From Candidatus Bipolaricaulota bacterium (lineage in GTDB: Bacteria; Bipolaricaulota; Bipolaricaulia; RBG-16-55-9; DRXL01), in the NCBI GenBank assembly GCA_030550495.1, contig JAUQPG010000015.1:1-35625 (forward strand): DNA of 35,625 nt, in the 5' to 3' direction. Below the pieces are notes generated by a model. The model was not told where the DNA came from and searched no databases. It saw only the letters and a program-made list of their open reading frames with translations. Position numbers and translations under genes: made by a program. Within the stretch, counting starts at the first letter, position 1, and each line of letters starts with the position of its first letter. This document shows positions 22,264-30,690 of this stretch, piece after piece.

Positions 22264-22280
22264 CATCGACAGCTCGTCTA

Positions 22281-22289
22281 TGATATAAT
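22281..22289 (+). promoter_or_regulatory. Extended -10 promoter of the yajC-secDF operon
   Basis: TGATATAAT has the TGn extension and the full TATAAT (22284-22289). No -35 at the right distance is seen. The predicted start is near 22296, which argues against translation starting at the ATG at 22291. Confidence 0.55.
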
Positions 22290-22305
22290 AATGGAAATCC
22301 AAGCT

Positions 22306-22635
22306 ATGGATTTGTTATCTCGTATGAGCATTTTGTGGGCACAAGCGCAACCACAGCCTTCCGCCGGCGAGAGCTGGATCACCTTGATCATCATGCTGGC
22401 GCTCATGATGGTCTTCTTTTATTTCTTTTTGGTGCGCCCACACCGCAAGCGCCAGCAAGAACATCAAGCGCTTCTGGAGAGCCTGCGCCGCGGGGATGAG
22501 GTCATCACCATCGGAGGGATCTATGGCAAGATCGTCAAGATTGAGAAAGACTACGTCACCCTACAAGTCAACGACGAAGGAACAACCGTGCGCGTGCTGA
22601 AAGAGAGCATCACGCAGAAGGAGAAATCCGCATGA
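22306..22635 (+). CDS. yajC: Preprotein translocase accessory subunit YajC
   Basis: About 109 residues. One membrane helix (about 25-43, ITLIIMLALMMVFFYFFLVRP) with the family motif FFLVRPHRKRQQEHQ is followed by a small cytoplasmic beta domain, RRGDEVITIGGIYGKIVKI. The start is uncertain: ATGs at 22291, 22306 and 22324 are in frame and none has a clear ribosome site; 22291 lies upstream of the predicted transcript start. The stop overlaps secD as ATGA, giving the classic yajC-secD-secF operon. Confidence 0.93.
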   Translation: MDLLSRMSILWAQAQPQPSAGESWITLIIMLALMMVFFYFFLVRPHRKRQQEHQALLESLRRGDEVITIGGIYGKIVKIEKDYVTLQVNDEGTTVRVLKESITQKEKSA

Positions 22636-24026
22636 GACCCGAAGCGCTGCTCAACTGGGGACGATTCGCGCTCGTCATCGGTGCTATTGTCGTGTCGTTA
22701 TTATTGATATTTGCCCCGTGGCAGCCTCCGCAGGAGCGCCCCTGCACAGTCAGGGAGATCCGTCTTGGGTTGGATCTGTGCGGGGGCGTCACCTTGACGC
22801 TCGAAGCCCAAATCCCCGAAGGGACTTCCCTCGATGATCGCCAGAAGATCATGGATCGGTCTATCAGCGTCTTGGAGACGCGCGTCAACGTGCTGGGCGT
22901 GACCGAGCCGATCATCACCCAAGCCGGGGATACCCGCATCGTCGTCCAGCTTCCAGGCACGACCGATCCAGATCAAGCGCGCCAGCTCGTGGGCAGCACA
23001 GCACTGCTAGAGTTTCGCAAGGTTGTCAAATCCGGCCCGCCGGGAGAAACGTTCACCGAGGAGATCGACGAAGAGGTCTTGATGGGCTATGAGTGCGCCA
23101 AGCCTGAGCTCAAAGAAAAGTGCCAAGCGTATGTCGTCAAGAAAGAGCCGTTGATGACTGGGTCAGTGCTCAGCAAAGCCGAGGTGCGTTTCAACCCTCA
23201 ACCGGGAAGCGGGCTCACCCCGATTTATATTGGACTCACGTTCAATGACGCCGGCGCCCATCAATGGCGTGACGTCATCTTGCAGCTCAAGCCCGAATCG
23301 GATCGCATCGCGGCGGTGCTTGATCGCGTCGTCTATAGCGCCCCGACTATTGCCAAAAGTCTTTACGAAACGGCGCGGCGCCAACCCAAAGTCGATCAGT
23401 CCGTAATCACAGGAAGCTTTACTGCTGACGAAGCTCGGCTGCTTGCAGCGATCTTGAGCGCCGGTGCTCTACCTACAGAACTGAAAATTATCCAAGAGAG
23501 TATCGTGGGGCCGTCGCTAGGACGTGACTCCATCGAGAAGGGCATCACCGCGAGCTGGATTGCGGGGATCGTCGTCTTGGTCTTCATGGTGCTCTATTAT
23601 CGCCTCAGTGGGTTCATCGCGGTCTTCACGCAACTGCTCAATTTGTTGGTAGTGATTGGGGCATTGGCGGGCCTGAAAGCGACGCTGACCCTGCCAGGCA
23701 TCGCCGGCTTGATTCTATTAATTGGCGTTGGCGTCGACTCGAATGTCTTAATATTCGAGCGCATGCGCGAAGAGCTGCGTCTTGGCAAGGTCGCTCGCGC
23801 CGCTATTGACGCTGGATACCATCGAGCGTTGGCGACTATTTGGGACTCGCACGTCACCACGCTGATCACCGCGCTCTTTCTCTTCATCTTCGGGACCGGC
23901 CCAATCCGTGGGTTCGCTACGACCCTCAGCTTGGGCATCATCATCAATCTCTTTACGGTGCTCGTTGGAACTCGCCTGGTCTTCGAGTTCGTCAAACTGC
24001 GCAAGGTCGAACGACTCAGCATCTAG
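22632..24026 (+). CDS. secD: Protein translocase subunit SecD
   Basis: 464 residues, shorter than the about 615 of E. coli, because the periplasmic P1 domain is reduced. Helix 1 (about 11-28) is followed by the signature GLDLCGGVTLTLEAQ, the periplasmic head (about 60-285), and the five-helix RND-type bundle (about 290-460), including GVGVDSNVLIFERMREELRLG, the conserved D-x-N proton-relay motif of SecD. It uses the proton motive force to pull preproteins out of SecYEG on the periplasmic side. It overlaps yajC and precedes secF by 12 bp. Confidence 0.95.
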   Translation: MRPEALLNWGRFALVIGAIVVSLLLIFAPWQPPQERPCTVREIRLGLDLCGGVTLTLEAQIPEGTSLDDRQKIMDRSISVLETRVNVLGVTEPIITQAGDTRIVVQLPGTTDPDQARQLVGSTALLEFRKVVKSGPPGETFTEEIDEEVLMGYECAKPELKEKCQAYVVKKEPLMTGSVLSKAEVRFNPQPGSGLTPIYIGLTFNDAGAHQWRDVILQLKPESDRIAAVLDRVVYSAPTIAKSLYETARRQPKVDQSVITGSFTADEARLLAAILSAGALPTELKIIQESIVGPSLGRDSIEKGITASWIAGIVVLVFMVLYYRLSGFIAVFTQLLNLLVVIGALAGLKATLTLPGIAGLILLIGVGVDSNVLIFERMREELRLGKVARAAIDAGYHRALATIWDSHVTTLITALFLFIFGTGPIRGFATTLSLGIIINLFTVLVGTRLVFEFVKLRKVERLSI

Positions 24027-24038
24027 GAGAGATCTTCT

Positions 24039-25010
24039 ATGAAAAACAACGCCAAGAGCGTTTCTGCATCGTTGGCACAGCCGGCTGTGCGATTCTTCTC
24101 TGTACTGCCCCAGGAGACCCATGTTGATTTTATGGGCAAGCGCTACATAGCGTTCGTGCTCTCCACGGTGCTCGTGCTTCTGGGAATCTTCGCGTTTGTC
24201 CAGATCTGGACAGGAAAGGCTAAGATGGGGCTTGAATTTACCGGGGGCACAGCATTGACGATAGATTTTGAACGAGCCGTTCCCATCGATCAAGCCCGCG
24301 CGCTCTTGGCGCAAAACGGCTTCCCCGATGCCCAAATTCAAGATATCAAGGGCACCAATCAGCTCTATATCCGTATGAAGCTTTCTGAAGAGGGTGAGCA
24401 AGTTGCTGCTCGTGTGCAAGCCCTCCTTGCCCAGTCTTTTTCGGACAGCAAGCCCACAATCGTCAGCACAGAGTACATCGGCCCCATTATCGGGCGAGAG
24501 CTACGCGATAAAGCCATCTGGGCTGTGATCTTCTCGACGCTCGGGTTCTTAGTCTACATCGCGTTTCGCTTCGACTTTAAATTTGGGGTCGCCGCGGCGA
24601 TCGCGACGTTCCATGACGTCTTCTCTGTGCTGGGGTTGTCATGGGCTTTGGGGATGGAGTTCACGCTGCTCATCATCACTGCGCTTCTGACCATCGCCGG
24701 GTATTCGCTGACAGACACGGTCGTCGTCTTCGACCGGATTCGCGAGAATCTGAGAAAGCATCAGCGTGACCCGCTCATCAAGATTATTAACGACGCGCTC
24801 AACCAAGTGTTGAGCCGGACGATCTTGACGTCGTTGACGACCTTATTAGCCGTGCTCGTCTTGTATCTGCTGGGCGGGCCGGTGCTGCGCGACTTCGCGC
24901 TAGTGCTGATTATCGGAGTGATCATCGGCACTTATTCGTCGATCTTCATCGCCAGCCCTATTCTGTTAATATGGCGGCGGCGCGGGCTGACCGCTCAAGT
25001 CAAGGGCTGA
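24039..25010 (+). CDS. secF: Protein translocase subunit SecF
   Basis: 323 residues, normal length. The SecF signature MGLEFTGGTALTI follows helix 1, and the bundle contains GYSLTDTVVVFDRIRENLR with the conserved Asp of the proton path, then SRTILTSLTTLLAVLVLYLLGG. GGAGAG just before the ATG is the ribosome site. It works with SecD as one machine. Its last 16 bp overlap the end of holA on the opposite strand. Confidence 0.96.
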   Translation: MKNNAKSVSASLAQPAVRFFSVLPQETHVDFMGKRYIAFVLSTVLVLLGIFAFVQIWTGKAKMGLEFTGGTALTIDFERAVPIDQARALLAQNGFPDAQIQDIKGTNQLYIRMKLSEEGEQVAARVQALLAQSFSDSKPTIVSTEYIGPIIGRELRDKAIWAVIFSTLGFLVYIAFRFDFKFGVAAAIATFHDVFSVLGLSWALGMEFTLLIITALLTIAGYSLTDTVVVFDRIRENLRKHQRDPLIKIINDALNQVLSRTILTSLTTLLAVLVLYLLGGPVLRDFALVLIIGVIIGTYSSIFIASPILLIWRRRGLTAQVKG

Positions 25011-25945
25011 GCTATTTCTAGAGTGAGATCAAAGAGCGCCTCTTCGGGGGTACGTTCTCCCGTCTTGATGGTGACGTCCTCTTCATGAAGCCGGTGTAAA
25101 AACCCGATGAGCTCTTGCTCAGAGAAGTGCTGCGCCATCGCTTTGTGTTTGCCTACTAGCCATGAGGGCTTCCCAAGCTCTTTGGCGATCTCTTCGCTAG
25201 ATTTTTTTTGAGCTGCTAAAGATTTCACGGCAAGGAGGCCACGGATCTGCATCGCCAGCATGAAGAAGATCTTATTGGGGTCCTCTCCGCTACGCAGAAG
25301 CTCCCGTAAGTATTTGAGGCTCTGGGGGCTGCGCTCACCAAGAAGATCTAAGAATTTCAAGACACTTTCGCTGTGATCGCCAAAGAGCAATTCGCGTAGC
25401 TCTGCGACGTCGAGCTCTTTTTCTGTGCTGTAGCACGCGAGCTTCTCGATCTCCTTGGCGATCCGTGCCGGCTCCGGCTCCACCGTTGCTAGAAGATACT
25501 TCACGGCCTCAGAGGTCAACTGGACCTTGTGCTCGGCCAGCAGCTCTCGCACAAGAGTTGGCAAGCTTCGTCGATCTGGGGTGGGGAGCTCTTCGATGAA
25601 GCCGTGCTGCTCCAGAGCTTTATAGAGCTTCGAGCGTTTGTCGAGCTTCTCCGCGTCTAGGATAAGCACGAGGTGAGCGGGGATCCCTCGTGTAATACGG
25701 TCGGCGAGCTCTTCTGGCTCGGGCAGTTCATCGGCGCGGCGGACATAGAGAATCTTCGCGTCATCAAAGAGCGATATCCCCCTGAAGTGCTCCACTATTT
25801 GAGAGCTCGTCAGCTCGCGCCCCTCTAGGGGAATCAGAGCACGCTTTTGATCCTGCTGGAGCTGCGCGATCAGGCTCTTGGCGGCACGCTCGCGCAGGTA
25901 CGCGTCGCCTAAGAACGCATAGACGTTCTGAAGCTTTTTCTTCAT
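24995..25945 (-). CDS. holA: DNA polymerase III delta subunit (clamp loader) HolA
   Basis: 316 residues. The N-terminal domain YAFLGDAYLRERAAKSLI, then LFDDAKILYVRRADEL and HLVLILDAEKLDKRSKLYKAL, follow the HolA pattern; the C-terminal collar domain has KIFFMLAMQIRGLLAVKSLA. The delta subunit opens the sliding clamp. Its ATG shares the A of the upstream gene's TGA stop (TGATG), so it is translated after the PEGA-domain gene, an unusual neighbour for a replication gene. Confidence 0.9.
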   Translation of the reverse strand: MKKKLQNVYAFLGDAYLRERAAKSLIAQLQQDQKRALIPLEGRELTSSQIVEHFRGISLFDDAKILYVRRADELPEPEELADRITRGIPAHLVLILDAEKLDKRSKLYKALEQHGFIEELPTPDRRSLPTLVRELLAEHKVQLTSEAVKYLLATVEPEPARIAKEIEKLACYSTEKELDVAELRELLFGDHSESVLKFLDLLGERSPQSLKYLRELLRSGEDPNKIFFMLAMQIRGLLAVKSLAAQKKSSEEIAKELGKPSWLVGKHKAMAQHFSEQELIGFLHRLHEEDVTIKTGERTPEEALFDLTLEIAQPLT

Positions 25946-27498
25946 CAGAAGACAACCCCCACGCCGATCACCCAGCCGCGGCGATTATGCATCCCCACAC
26001 TGAGCACAAGATTCTCCGAGCGCAGGCTGAGCCCGACCAGCCACGTCAGATAGTATCTCTCAGTCTGATAGCCGTTGGGCTTGACGATCACGTCAAGAGC
26101 GCGCATCGGCACCAAGGGCAGCGCAATGTGCGCTTCTTTCTGGATCGCAAGCCCGCCCGCAAGATCAACCCCAAGCCCACCAAGCAACGCCAGAGAGAGC
26201 TTTCCGTAAAATTCTGTCTCCGGGCCCTCACGATACGTCATCGTTGGGCCAAGATCTATAGGGCTTCCGACGTCTTCGTAGTCTGGGACGTCTTCGCCCG
26301 TCATCGCGAACGAGAAGCCCAAGCCCACTAGGTTGGCTATTCGAGAGATCATGAACCCGAACTCAAACCCCACGCTGGGGATCTGCGCCGCGCTCAGCCC
26401 CCCGTTAAAACCTATCAACACTGTTGGGCGCGGCGGCGCTACGACGATGGGCTCACGAGGAATTGACGGCGGAGTCGGAGGCGCGGGCGTCGGTGGCGTT
26501 GGCGTCGTGACTAACGGCCGTAGGACTGCTTCGAGCGTGATATCCGAATCACTCTTAAGCTCAAGCGTTTGAACCCAGCTCTCATAATTTGTTTTAGTGA
26601 CGACGACGCGGTAGCGTCCCGGAGCAATCTCTATACTCAGCGGGGTTCTCCCCGCATAAGCGTTGTTGATGAAGACATCGGCGTCTTCAGGGTCAGAGAC
26701 GATGCGCAGGCGCGCCGTGCGCCCCAATGGTCTAAAAAATGGGCTCAGCGCTAACTGAGCTTCTAAGGTGATCTCGGAGCCCTGCTTCAGCTCGACGGTC
26801 TGAGCCCATTCGTCGTAGCCAAAGCGCGAGAGCACCACGCGATAGCGTCCTGGAGCAAGGGTAAGTTCCAGGGGGGTCTGGCCCATCACGATGCCGTTGA
26901 TGGAGACCAACGCTCCAGATGGATTGGAGACGACTCTCAAGCGCGCCTGAGGCGCAGCGACTTGAAAGCACGTCCAGGCCGCAGCCCAGCCCGTCGTGCT
27001 CACCGCCCCGACGATCAAGCTCTGCATGAAAGCTTTGAACTCCTGAGGCTTTTGGCTGAGCAAGGGAAACGGGTTTTGCGGGGAGAACTTCCCCCCAGGG
27101 ATGAGCTGTTCTAGGGGCAAGGGCGCAGCTAGGGCTAGGACTTGAATGCACTCAAAGCCCGTGGGCGGCGAGATCACCAGACTATAGCGCTGATTCGGGA
27201 TCGTGTGTACGCCAGCTTTTAGGAGATTGATGGGCTGATACGCATTGGGAAAGAGCAGATTAACTCGACGATCCGGCGTGATGTTATAGATATAAACATA
27301 AGCGTCCTGATTGAGGGCGATACTCAAGCGTAGTTTTTCGCCAGGAGCGTAGAGGGCTTTCTCTAGTCCGAGCTGGACTGCTAATGGGGTCTGAGCGGGC
27401 TGAACGATGATCCCCTCAGGGATCGGCTGCTCTGACTGCTGGGCCACTCCTCCGAAGCTCATGAGCGCTATCGCGATGAACGTAACGAGTCGGCGCAT
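25945..27498 (-). CDS. Exported DUF4384-PEGA-PEGA protein with C-terminal barrel-like domain
   Basis: 517 residues from the ATG at 27498, which follows AAGGTGAT and opens a signal peptide (about 1-19). Residues about 43-125 (GLEKALYAPGEKLRLSIALN, YVYIYNITPD, LLFPN) form a DUF4384 domain. Two PEGA repeats follow, at about 185-250 and 262-328, each with the P-x-G-A/D-x-V-x-I-N core, TPL and APGRYRVV. A Thr/Pro linker (330-350) leads to a Gly-rich beta-strand domain ending in GVVF, a terminal Phe as in outer-membrane barrels. PEGA repeats resemble S-layer and cell-envelope modules. A longer frame from 27750 crosses the promoter and is rejected. Confidence 0.82.
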   Translation of the reverse strand: MRRLVTFIAIALMSFGGVAQQSEQPIPEGIIVQPAQTPLAVQLGLEKALYAPGEKLRLSIALNQDAYVYIYNITPDRRVNLLFPNAYQPINLLKAGVHTIPNQRYSLVISPPTGFECIQVLALAAPLPLEQLIPGGKFSPQNPFPLLSQKPQEFKAFMQSLIVGAVSTTGWAAAWTCFQVAAPQARLRVVSNPSGALVSINGIVMGQTPLELTLAPGRYRVVLSRFGYDEWAQTVELKQGSEITLEAQLALSPFFRPLGRTARLRIVSDPEDADVFINNAYAGRTPLSIEIAPGRYRVVVTKTNYESWVQTLELKSDSDITLEAVLRPLVTTPTPPTPAPPTPPSIPREPIVVAPPRPTVLIGFNGGLSAAQIPSVGFEFGFMISRIANLVGLGFSFAMTGEDVPDYEDVGSPIDLGPTMTYREGPETEFYGKLSLALLGGLGVDLAGGLAIQKEAHIALPLVPMRALDVIVKPNGYQTERYYLTWLVGLSLRSENLVLSVGMHNRRGWVIGVGVVF

Positions 27499-27514
27499 AG
27501 ATATCACCTTCGAT

Positions 27515-27567
27515 AGTATAAGCGAAGACAGGGCACTTTGAAAAGTAAGGAGGCTTTCGTCTAAAAT
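27515..27567. promoter_or_regulatory. Divergent promoters with overlapping -35 boxes (PEGA gene and M28 peptidase)
   Basis: Toward the peptidase: TTGAAA (27538-27543), 18-bp spacer, TAAAAT (27562-27567). Toward the PEGA gene: TTTTCA (27544-27539), 18-bp spacer, TATACT (27520-27515). The two -35 hexamers share five base pairs. Confidence 0.5.
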
Positions 27568-27597
27568 GAGCCAACTGAATAGCAGAGGAGCTGCTTT

Positions 27598-28563
27598 ATG
27601 AAACGGTTCATTGTTGCTGCGCTGTTGCTTGGCGGTCTTCCGTCGTGGGGATTTCAGGCAGTCTCTTGGGGGACTGTGGGCGATGTCATCGCGGAGATCA
27701 TCGGGCAAGTGCAGGAGGAGCATCTGCGTGAACACATCTGTCAGCTCCAATCTCGCGAGGGCGGCGAGTACTGCAACGAGCAGGGCTCGCGGTGGTCTTG
27801 TGATGGCCTAGCGATCGACCGCGCTCTCGAGTACGCGCGACAATACTTTGAAGCTCTGGGCTTGAAGACCCGACTCGATCCCTACTCCTTGGGCTGCCGA
27901 CCGGGGTTATCGCACAATATCGAAGCTGAGCTTCCTGGAACCGCGAGCTCCCAGCTCGTTCTGCTCGTAGCCCACTTAGACAGCTATGTAACAGGGGTGA
28001 GCACAGCAAGTCCCGCTCCCGGCGCTGACGACGACGCCAGCGGCAGTGCCGCGGTCTTCGAAGCCGCAAGAATTTTCAGTCAGTATAAATTCAAGCACAC
28101 CGTGCGCTTCGTGCTCTTCACTGGGGAGGAGCAATGGATGGTAGGAAGCTCAGCATATGCGAAGAAGCTCGCCAGTGAAGGCGCTCAGGTTCTCGGCGTC
28201 TTCAATATGGACATGATCGGTTATGACGGCGATGGCAATGGGCTTTTCGAGATGTGGGTCAGGCCTGGGGAGTCAGAGAAGCTTGCTGATCTCATTATTA
28301 GGACAATCGAGACGCACGGTATAGCTCTAGCTCCGGACGTGCTTGCTGACCCTCGCAGAGGAGGAGATCACGAATCCTTCTGGCGCCGAGGCTATCCAGC
28401 TCTAATGATTATCGAAGATACAGAATTCGGCGAGACAGAAGATTTCAATCCGTGTTATCACACGCTCTGCGACGTGCTGCGAATGCTCAATCTCTCCTAC
28501 GCCAAGCGCATCGCCCAAGCGGTCATCGGCGCGGCAGCACAGCTCGCCGAGCCAATACAGTGA
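27598..28563 (+). CDS. Exported M28-family zinc aminopeptidase
   Basis: 321 residues with a signal peptide (about 1-18). The co-catalytic zinc site is complete: His126 in AHLDSY, the bridging Asp cluster in GADDDASG (142-149), Glu177-Glu178 in FTGEEQ (general base and ligand), Asp205 in NMDMIGYD and His288 in CYHTLCD. Four Cys residues in the N-terminal part (48, 59, 68, 100) may form disulphides. It resembles secreted leucyl aminopeptidases. GAGGAG (27585-27590) is the ribosome site. A peptide importer is encoded directly downstream on the same strand, so together they suggest extracytoplasmic peptide digestion and uptake. Confidence 0.9.
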   Translation: MKRFIVAALLLGGLPSWGFQAVSWGTVGDVIAEIIGQVQEEHLREHICQLQSREGGEYCNEQGSRWSCDGLAIDRALEYARQYFEALGLKTRLDPYSLGCRPGLSHNIEAELPGTASSQLVLLVAHLDSYVTGVSTASPAPGADDDASGSAAVFEAARIFSQYKFKHTVRFVLFTGEEQWMVGSSAYAKKLASEGAQVLGVFNMDMIGYDGDGNGLFEMWVRPGESEKLADLIIRTIETHGIALAPDVLADPRRGGDHESFWRRGYPALMIIEDTEFGETEDFNPCYHTLCDVLRMLNLSYAKRIAQAVIGAAAQLAEPIQ

Positions 28564-28630
28564 AATGCAAGAGCTCATTCTATGCAGTACAATATCGGGC
28601 GACTAGGCTGACTAGCTAGGGAGGAACTTT

Positions 28631-30682
28631 ATGAAAAGATCATGGCCAATACTAGGGGTGATGCTCACCCTTGCTACGCTCACGTTGCTCATGACCAGCT
28701 GTGGACAGAAATCGTCTCCACCTCCACCGCCAGAGACGGCTACGCAGCTTCCAGAAACAGCTCCAAAACCACAAGAGCCACAACAGCCTCCGGAGACTAT
28801 TCCCCCAGCAGTCACTCACCCTGAGGAGCCTCAACCTCCCCCCGTGCCACCGAAGCCTAGGCCCGAAGTCAAAAACCCCGACACGTACGTGGTCGTAGGC
28901 ATTGGGGATTTTATCGACACGCTCGACCCCGCAGCAGCCTACGATACGGGATCGGGAAGCATTATCTTCAATATCTACGAGACGCTGATCTTCTTTGACG
29001 GTCCGCACCCGGATAAGTTCGTCCCCTGGCTGGCTACGGCTGTGCCCAGCTTAGAGAACGGACTCATCAGAGACGATGGGCGCACGTATGTCTTCCCCAT
29101 CCGTCAAGGCGTGAAATTCCACTACGGCCCGGTCAAAGACGCCAACGGCAACGAGATCCCTGGCAGCGGGGTTCTCACCCCCGAAGACGTCGAGTACTCA
29201 TTCGAGCGCGGGATGCTCCAAGACCGCGCCGGCGGCCCCCAGTGGCTCCTGCTCGAACCCTTACTGGGCGTCTCGTCGATCTTGGATTTAGCAAAACAAG
29301 TCGAGAGCGAGCTCCACGGCACAGACCCCAGTCAAATCAAATCTATAGACGATGTCAGCCCCGAAGGACTTCAAGAAGTCTGCCGTCGCGTGAAGGCGAC
29401 CGTCGAGGTCGAGGACGGCAGCGCCGTCTTTCACTTGAAGGAGCCGTTCGCGCCGTTCTTGCAGATCCTCGTGGGCACGTGGGGCTCGATCGTAGACAAA
29501 GAGTGGGTCATGACCGAGATCAAAGAGATCAACAAAAAAGCGGGCTGGGACGGTAGCTGCGATACTTGGCGAAAGTTCTATGACCCTCCGACTGAAGAGA
29601 GCGAGCTCTTTAATATCACCAACGGCACCGGGCCGTATATCCTAGAGCGCTGGCGCCGCGAAGAAGAGATCTCTCTGAAGATCTATAAAGACTACTGGCG
29701 CGAGCGCCCTGCGTATCTCAACGTCAATATCAAATTCAATCGTGAATGGGCTACGCGATTGCTCATGCTCCAAAACGGCGACGCCGATGCCGTCTCAATC
29801 TTACCCCGCAACCGCGATCAAGTCTATCCGTTAGTAGAGCAAGGGCTAGTGACGATGTACAAAGATCTCCCCGATCAGTGCATGTCGTTCTGGATGCCCA
29901 ATCAAAAAGTCAATCCGGAGAATAACCCATATATTGGTTCGGGCAAACTCGATGGCGACGGCATTCCCCCAGACTTCTTCAGCGATGAAGACGTGCGCAA
30001 GGGGTTTGCCTATGCGTTCGATTGGGACACGTATATCACCGAAGCCCTTGAAGGCGACTCTGTCCAAGCCAAGACCATTATGATCAAAGAAGTCTTCGGC
30101 TACAATCCCGACGTGCCCTATTACTCTCTTGACCTAGAGAAAGCGACGGAGCACTTCAAGAGAGCATGGGGTGGCCAAGTCTGGGAGAAGGGCTTTAAGT
30201 TGTTTATGCCCCACGTCCCTGGCGGGAGCCGCGTCGCCCTCGATATTCTCAAAGCGAATCTAGAGAAGATCAACCCCAAGTTCAAGCTCGAAGCCCTCGA
30301 GTTCCAAGGGACGCAGATCACTCAAGATTTTAATAACGATAAAATCCCGTTCGACAGCAGCGGCTGGTGCCAGGACTATCACGACCCGCACAACTGGGCG
30401 TACCCGTTACTGGGGAGTACTGGGTACTTTGGGCGCTTCTTGGATATCGAGCCGGAGCTCCAAAAACAGCTCGACGATTTGATATTACAAGCCCGTCGCG
30501 AGCTCGATCCCGAAAAGCGCAAAGCACTCTATTATCAGATCGAACAGATCAACTACGATCACGCGCTGCTCATCCCCATCGAGCAAGGGGTCTTTAAGCG
30601 CTTTACGCGCAGTTGGGTCAAGGGATTCTTCTGGAACATGGCCTACGTCGGCACGTACTATTGGTACTTATGGAAGGAATAG
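28631..30682 (+). CDS. Peptide-type ABC importer receptor lipoprotein (SBP family 5)
   Basis: 683 residues, long for the family. A lipobox (MTSC, Cys24) is followed by a Pro/Glu-rich linker of about 55 residues (PPPPPETATQLPETAPKPQE and on to about 78) that would hold the binding domain away from the membrane. The SBP_bac_5 domain begins near VVVGIGDFIDTLDPAAAYDT and includes GRTYVFPIRQGVKFHYG, TGPYILERW and the typical late motif DPHNWAYPL. GGGAGGAA (28619-28626) is the ribosome site; a TACAAT at 28588-28593 is a weak possible -10. The oppB- and oppC-like genes follow at 8 and 2 bp. The ligand (oligopeptide, sugar or other) cannot be told by eye. Confidence 0.88.
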   Translation: MKRSWPILGVMLTLATLTLLMTSCGQKSSPPPPPETATQLPETAPKPQEPQQPPETIPPAVTHPEEPQPPPVPPKPRPEVKNPDTYVVVGIGDFIDTLDPAAAYDTGSGSIIFNIYETLIFFDGPHPDKFVPWLATAVPSLENGLIRDDGRTYVFPIRQGVKFHYGPVKDANGNEIPGSGVLTPEDVEYSFERGMLQDRAGGPQWLLLEPLLGVSSILDLAKQVESELHGTDPSQIKSIDDVSPEGLQEVCRRVKATVEVEDGSAVFHLKEPFAPFLQILVGTWGSIVDKEWVMTEIKEINKKAGWDGSCDTWRKFYDPPTEESELFNITNGTGPYILERWRREEEISLKIYKDYWRERPAYLNVNIKFNREWATRLLMLQNGDADAVSILPRNRDQVYPLVEQGLVTMYKDLPDQCMSFWMPNQKVNPENNPYIGSGKLDGDGIPPDFFSDEDVRKGFAYAFDWDTYITEALEGDSVQAKTIMIKEVFGYNPDVPYYSLDLEKATEHFKRAWGGQVWEKGFKLFMPHVPGGSRVALDILKANLEKINPKFKLEALEFQGTQITQDFNNDKIPFDSSGWCQDYHDPHNWAYPLLGSTGYFGRFLDIEPELQKQLDDLILQARRELDPEKRKALYYQIEQINYDHALLIPIEQGVFKRFTRSWVKGFFWNMAYVGTYYWYLWKE

Positions 30683-30690
30683 CATAATCA

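Noticed and set aside
27499-27750. 84-residue N-terminal extension of the PEGA protein
   Set aside because: It crosses the divergent promoter region and the start of the peptidase gene, and would hide a good signal peptide starting at 27498.
28595-28620. Short repeated GACTAG/GACTAGC motif before the peptide receptor gene
   Set aside because: Only two imperfect copies of six or seven bases; could arise by chance and has no partner elsewhere that I noticed.
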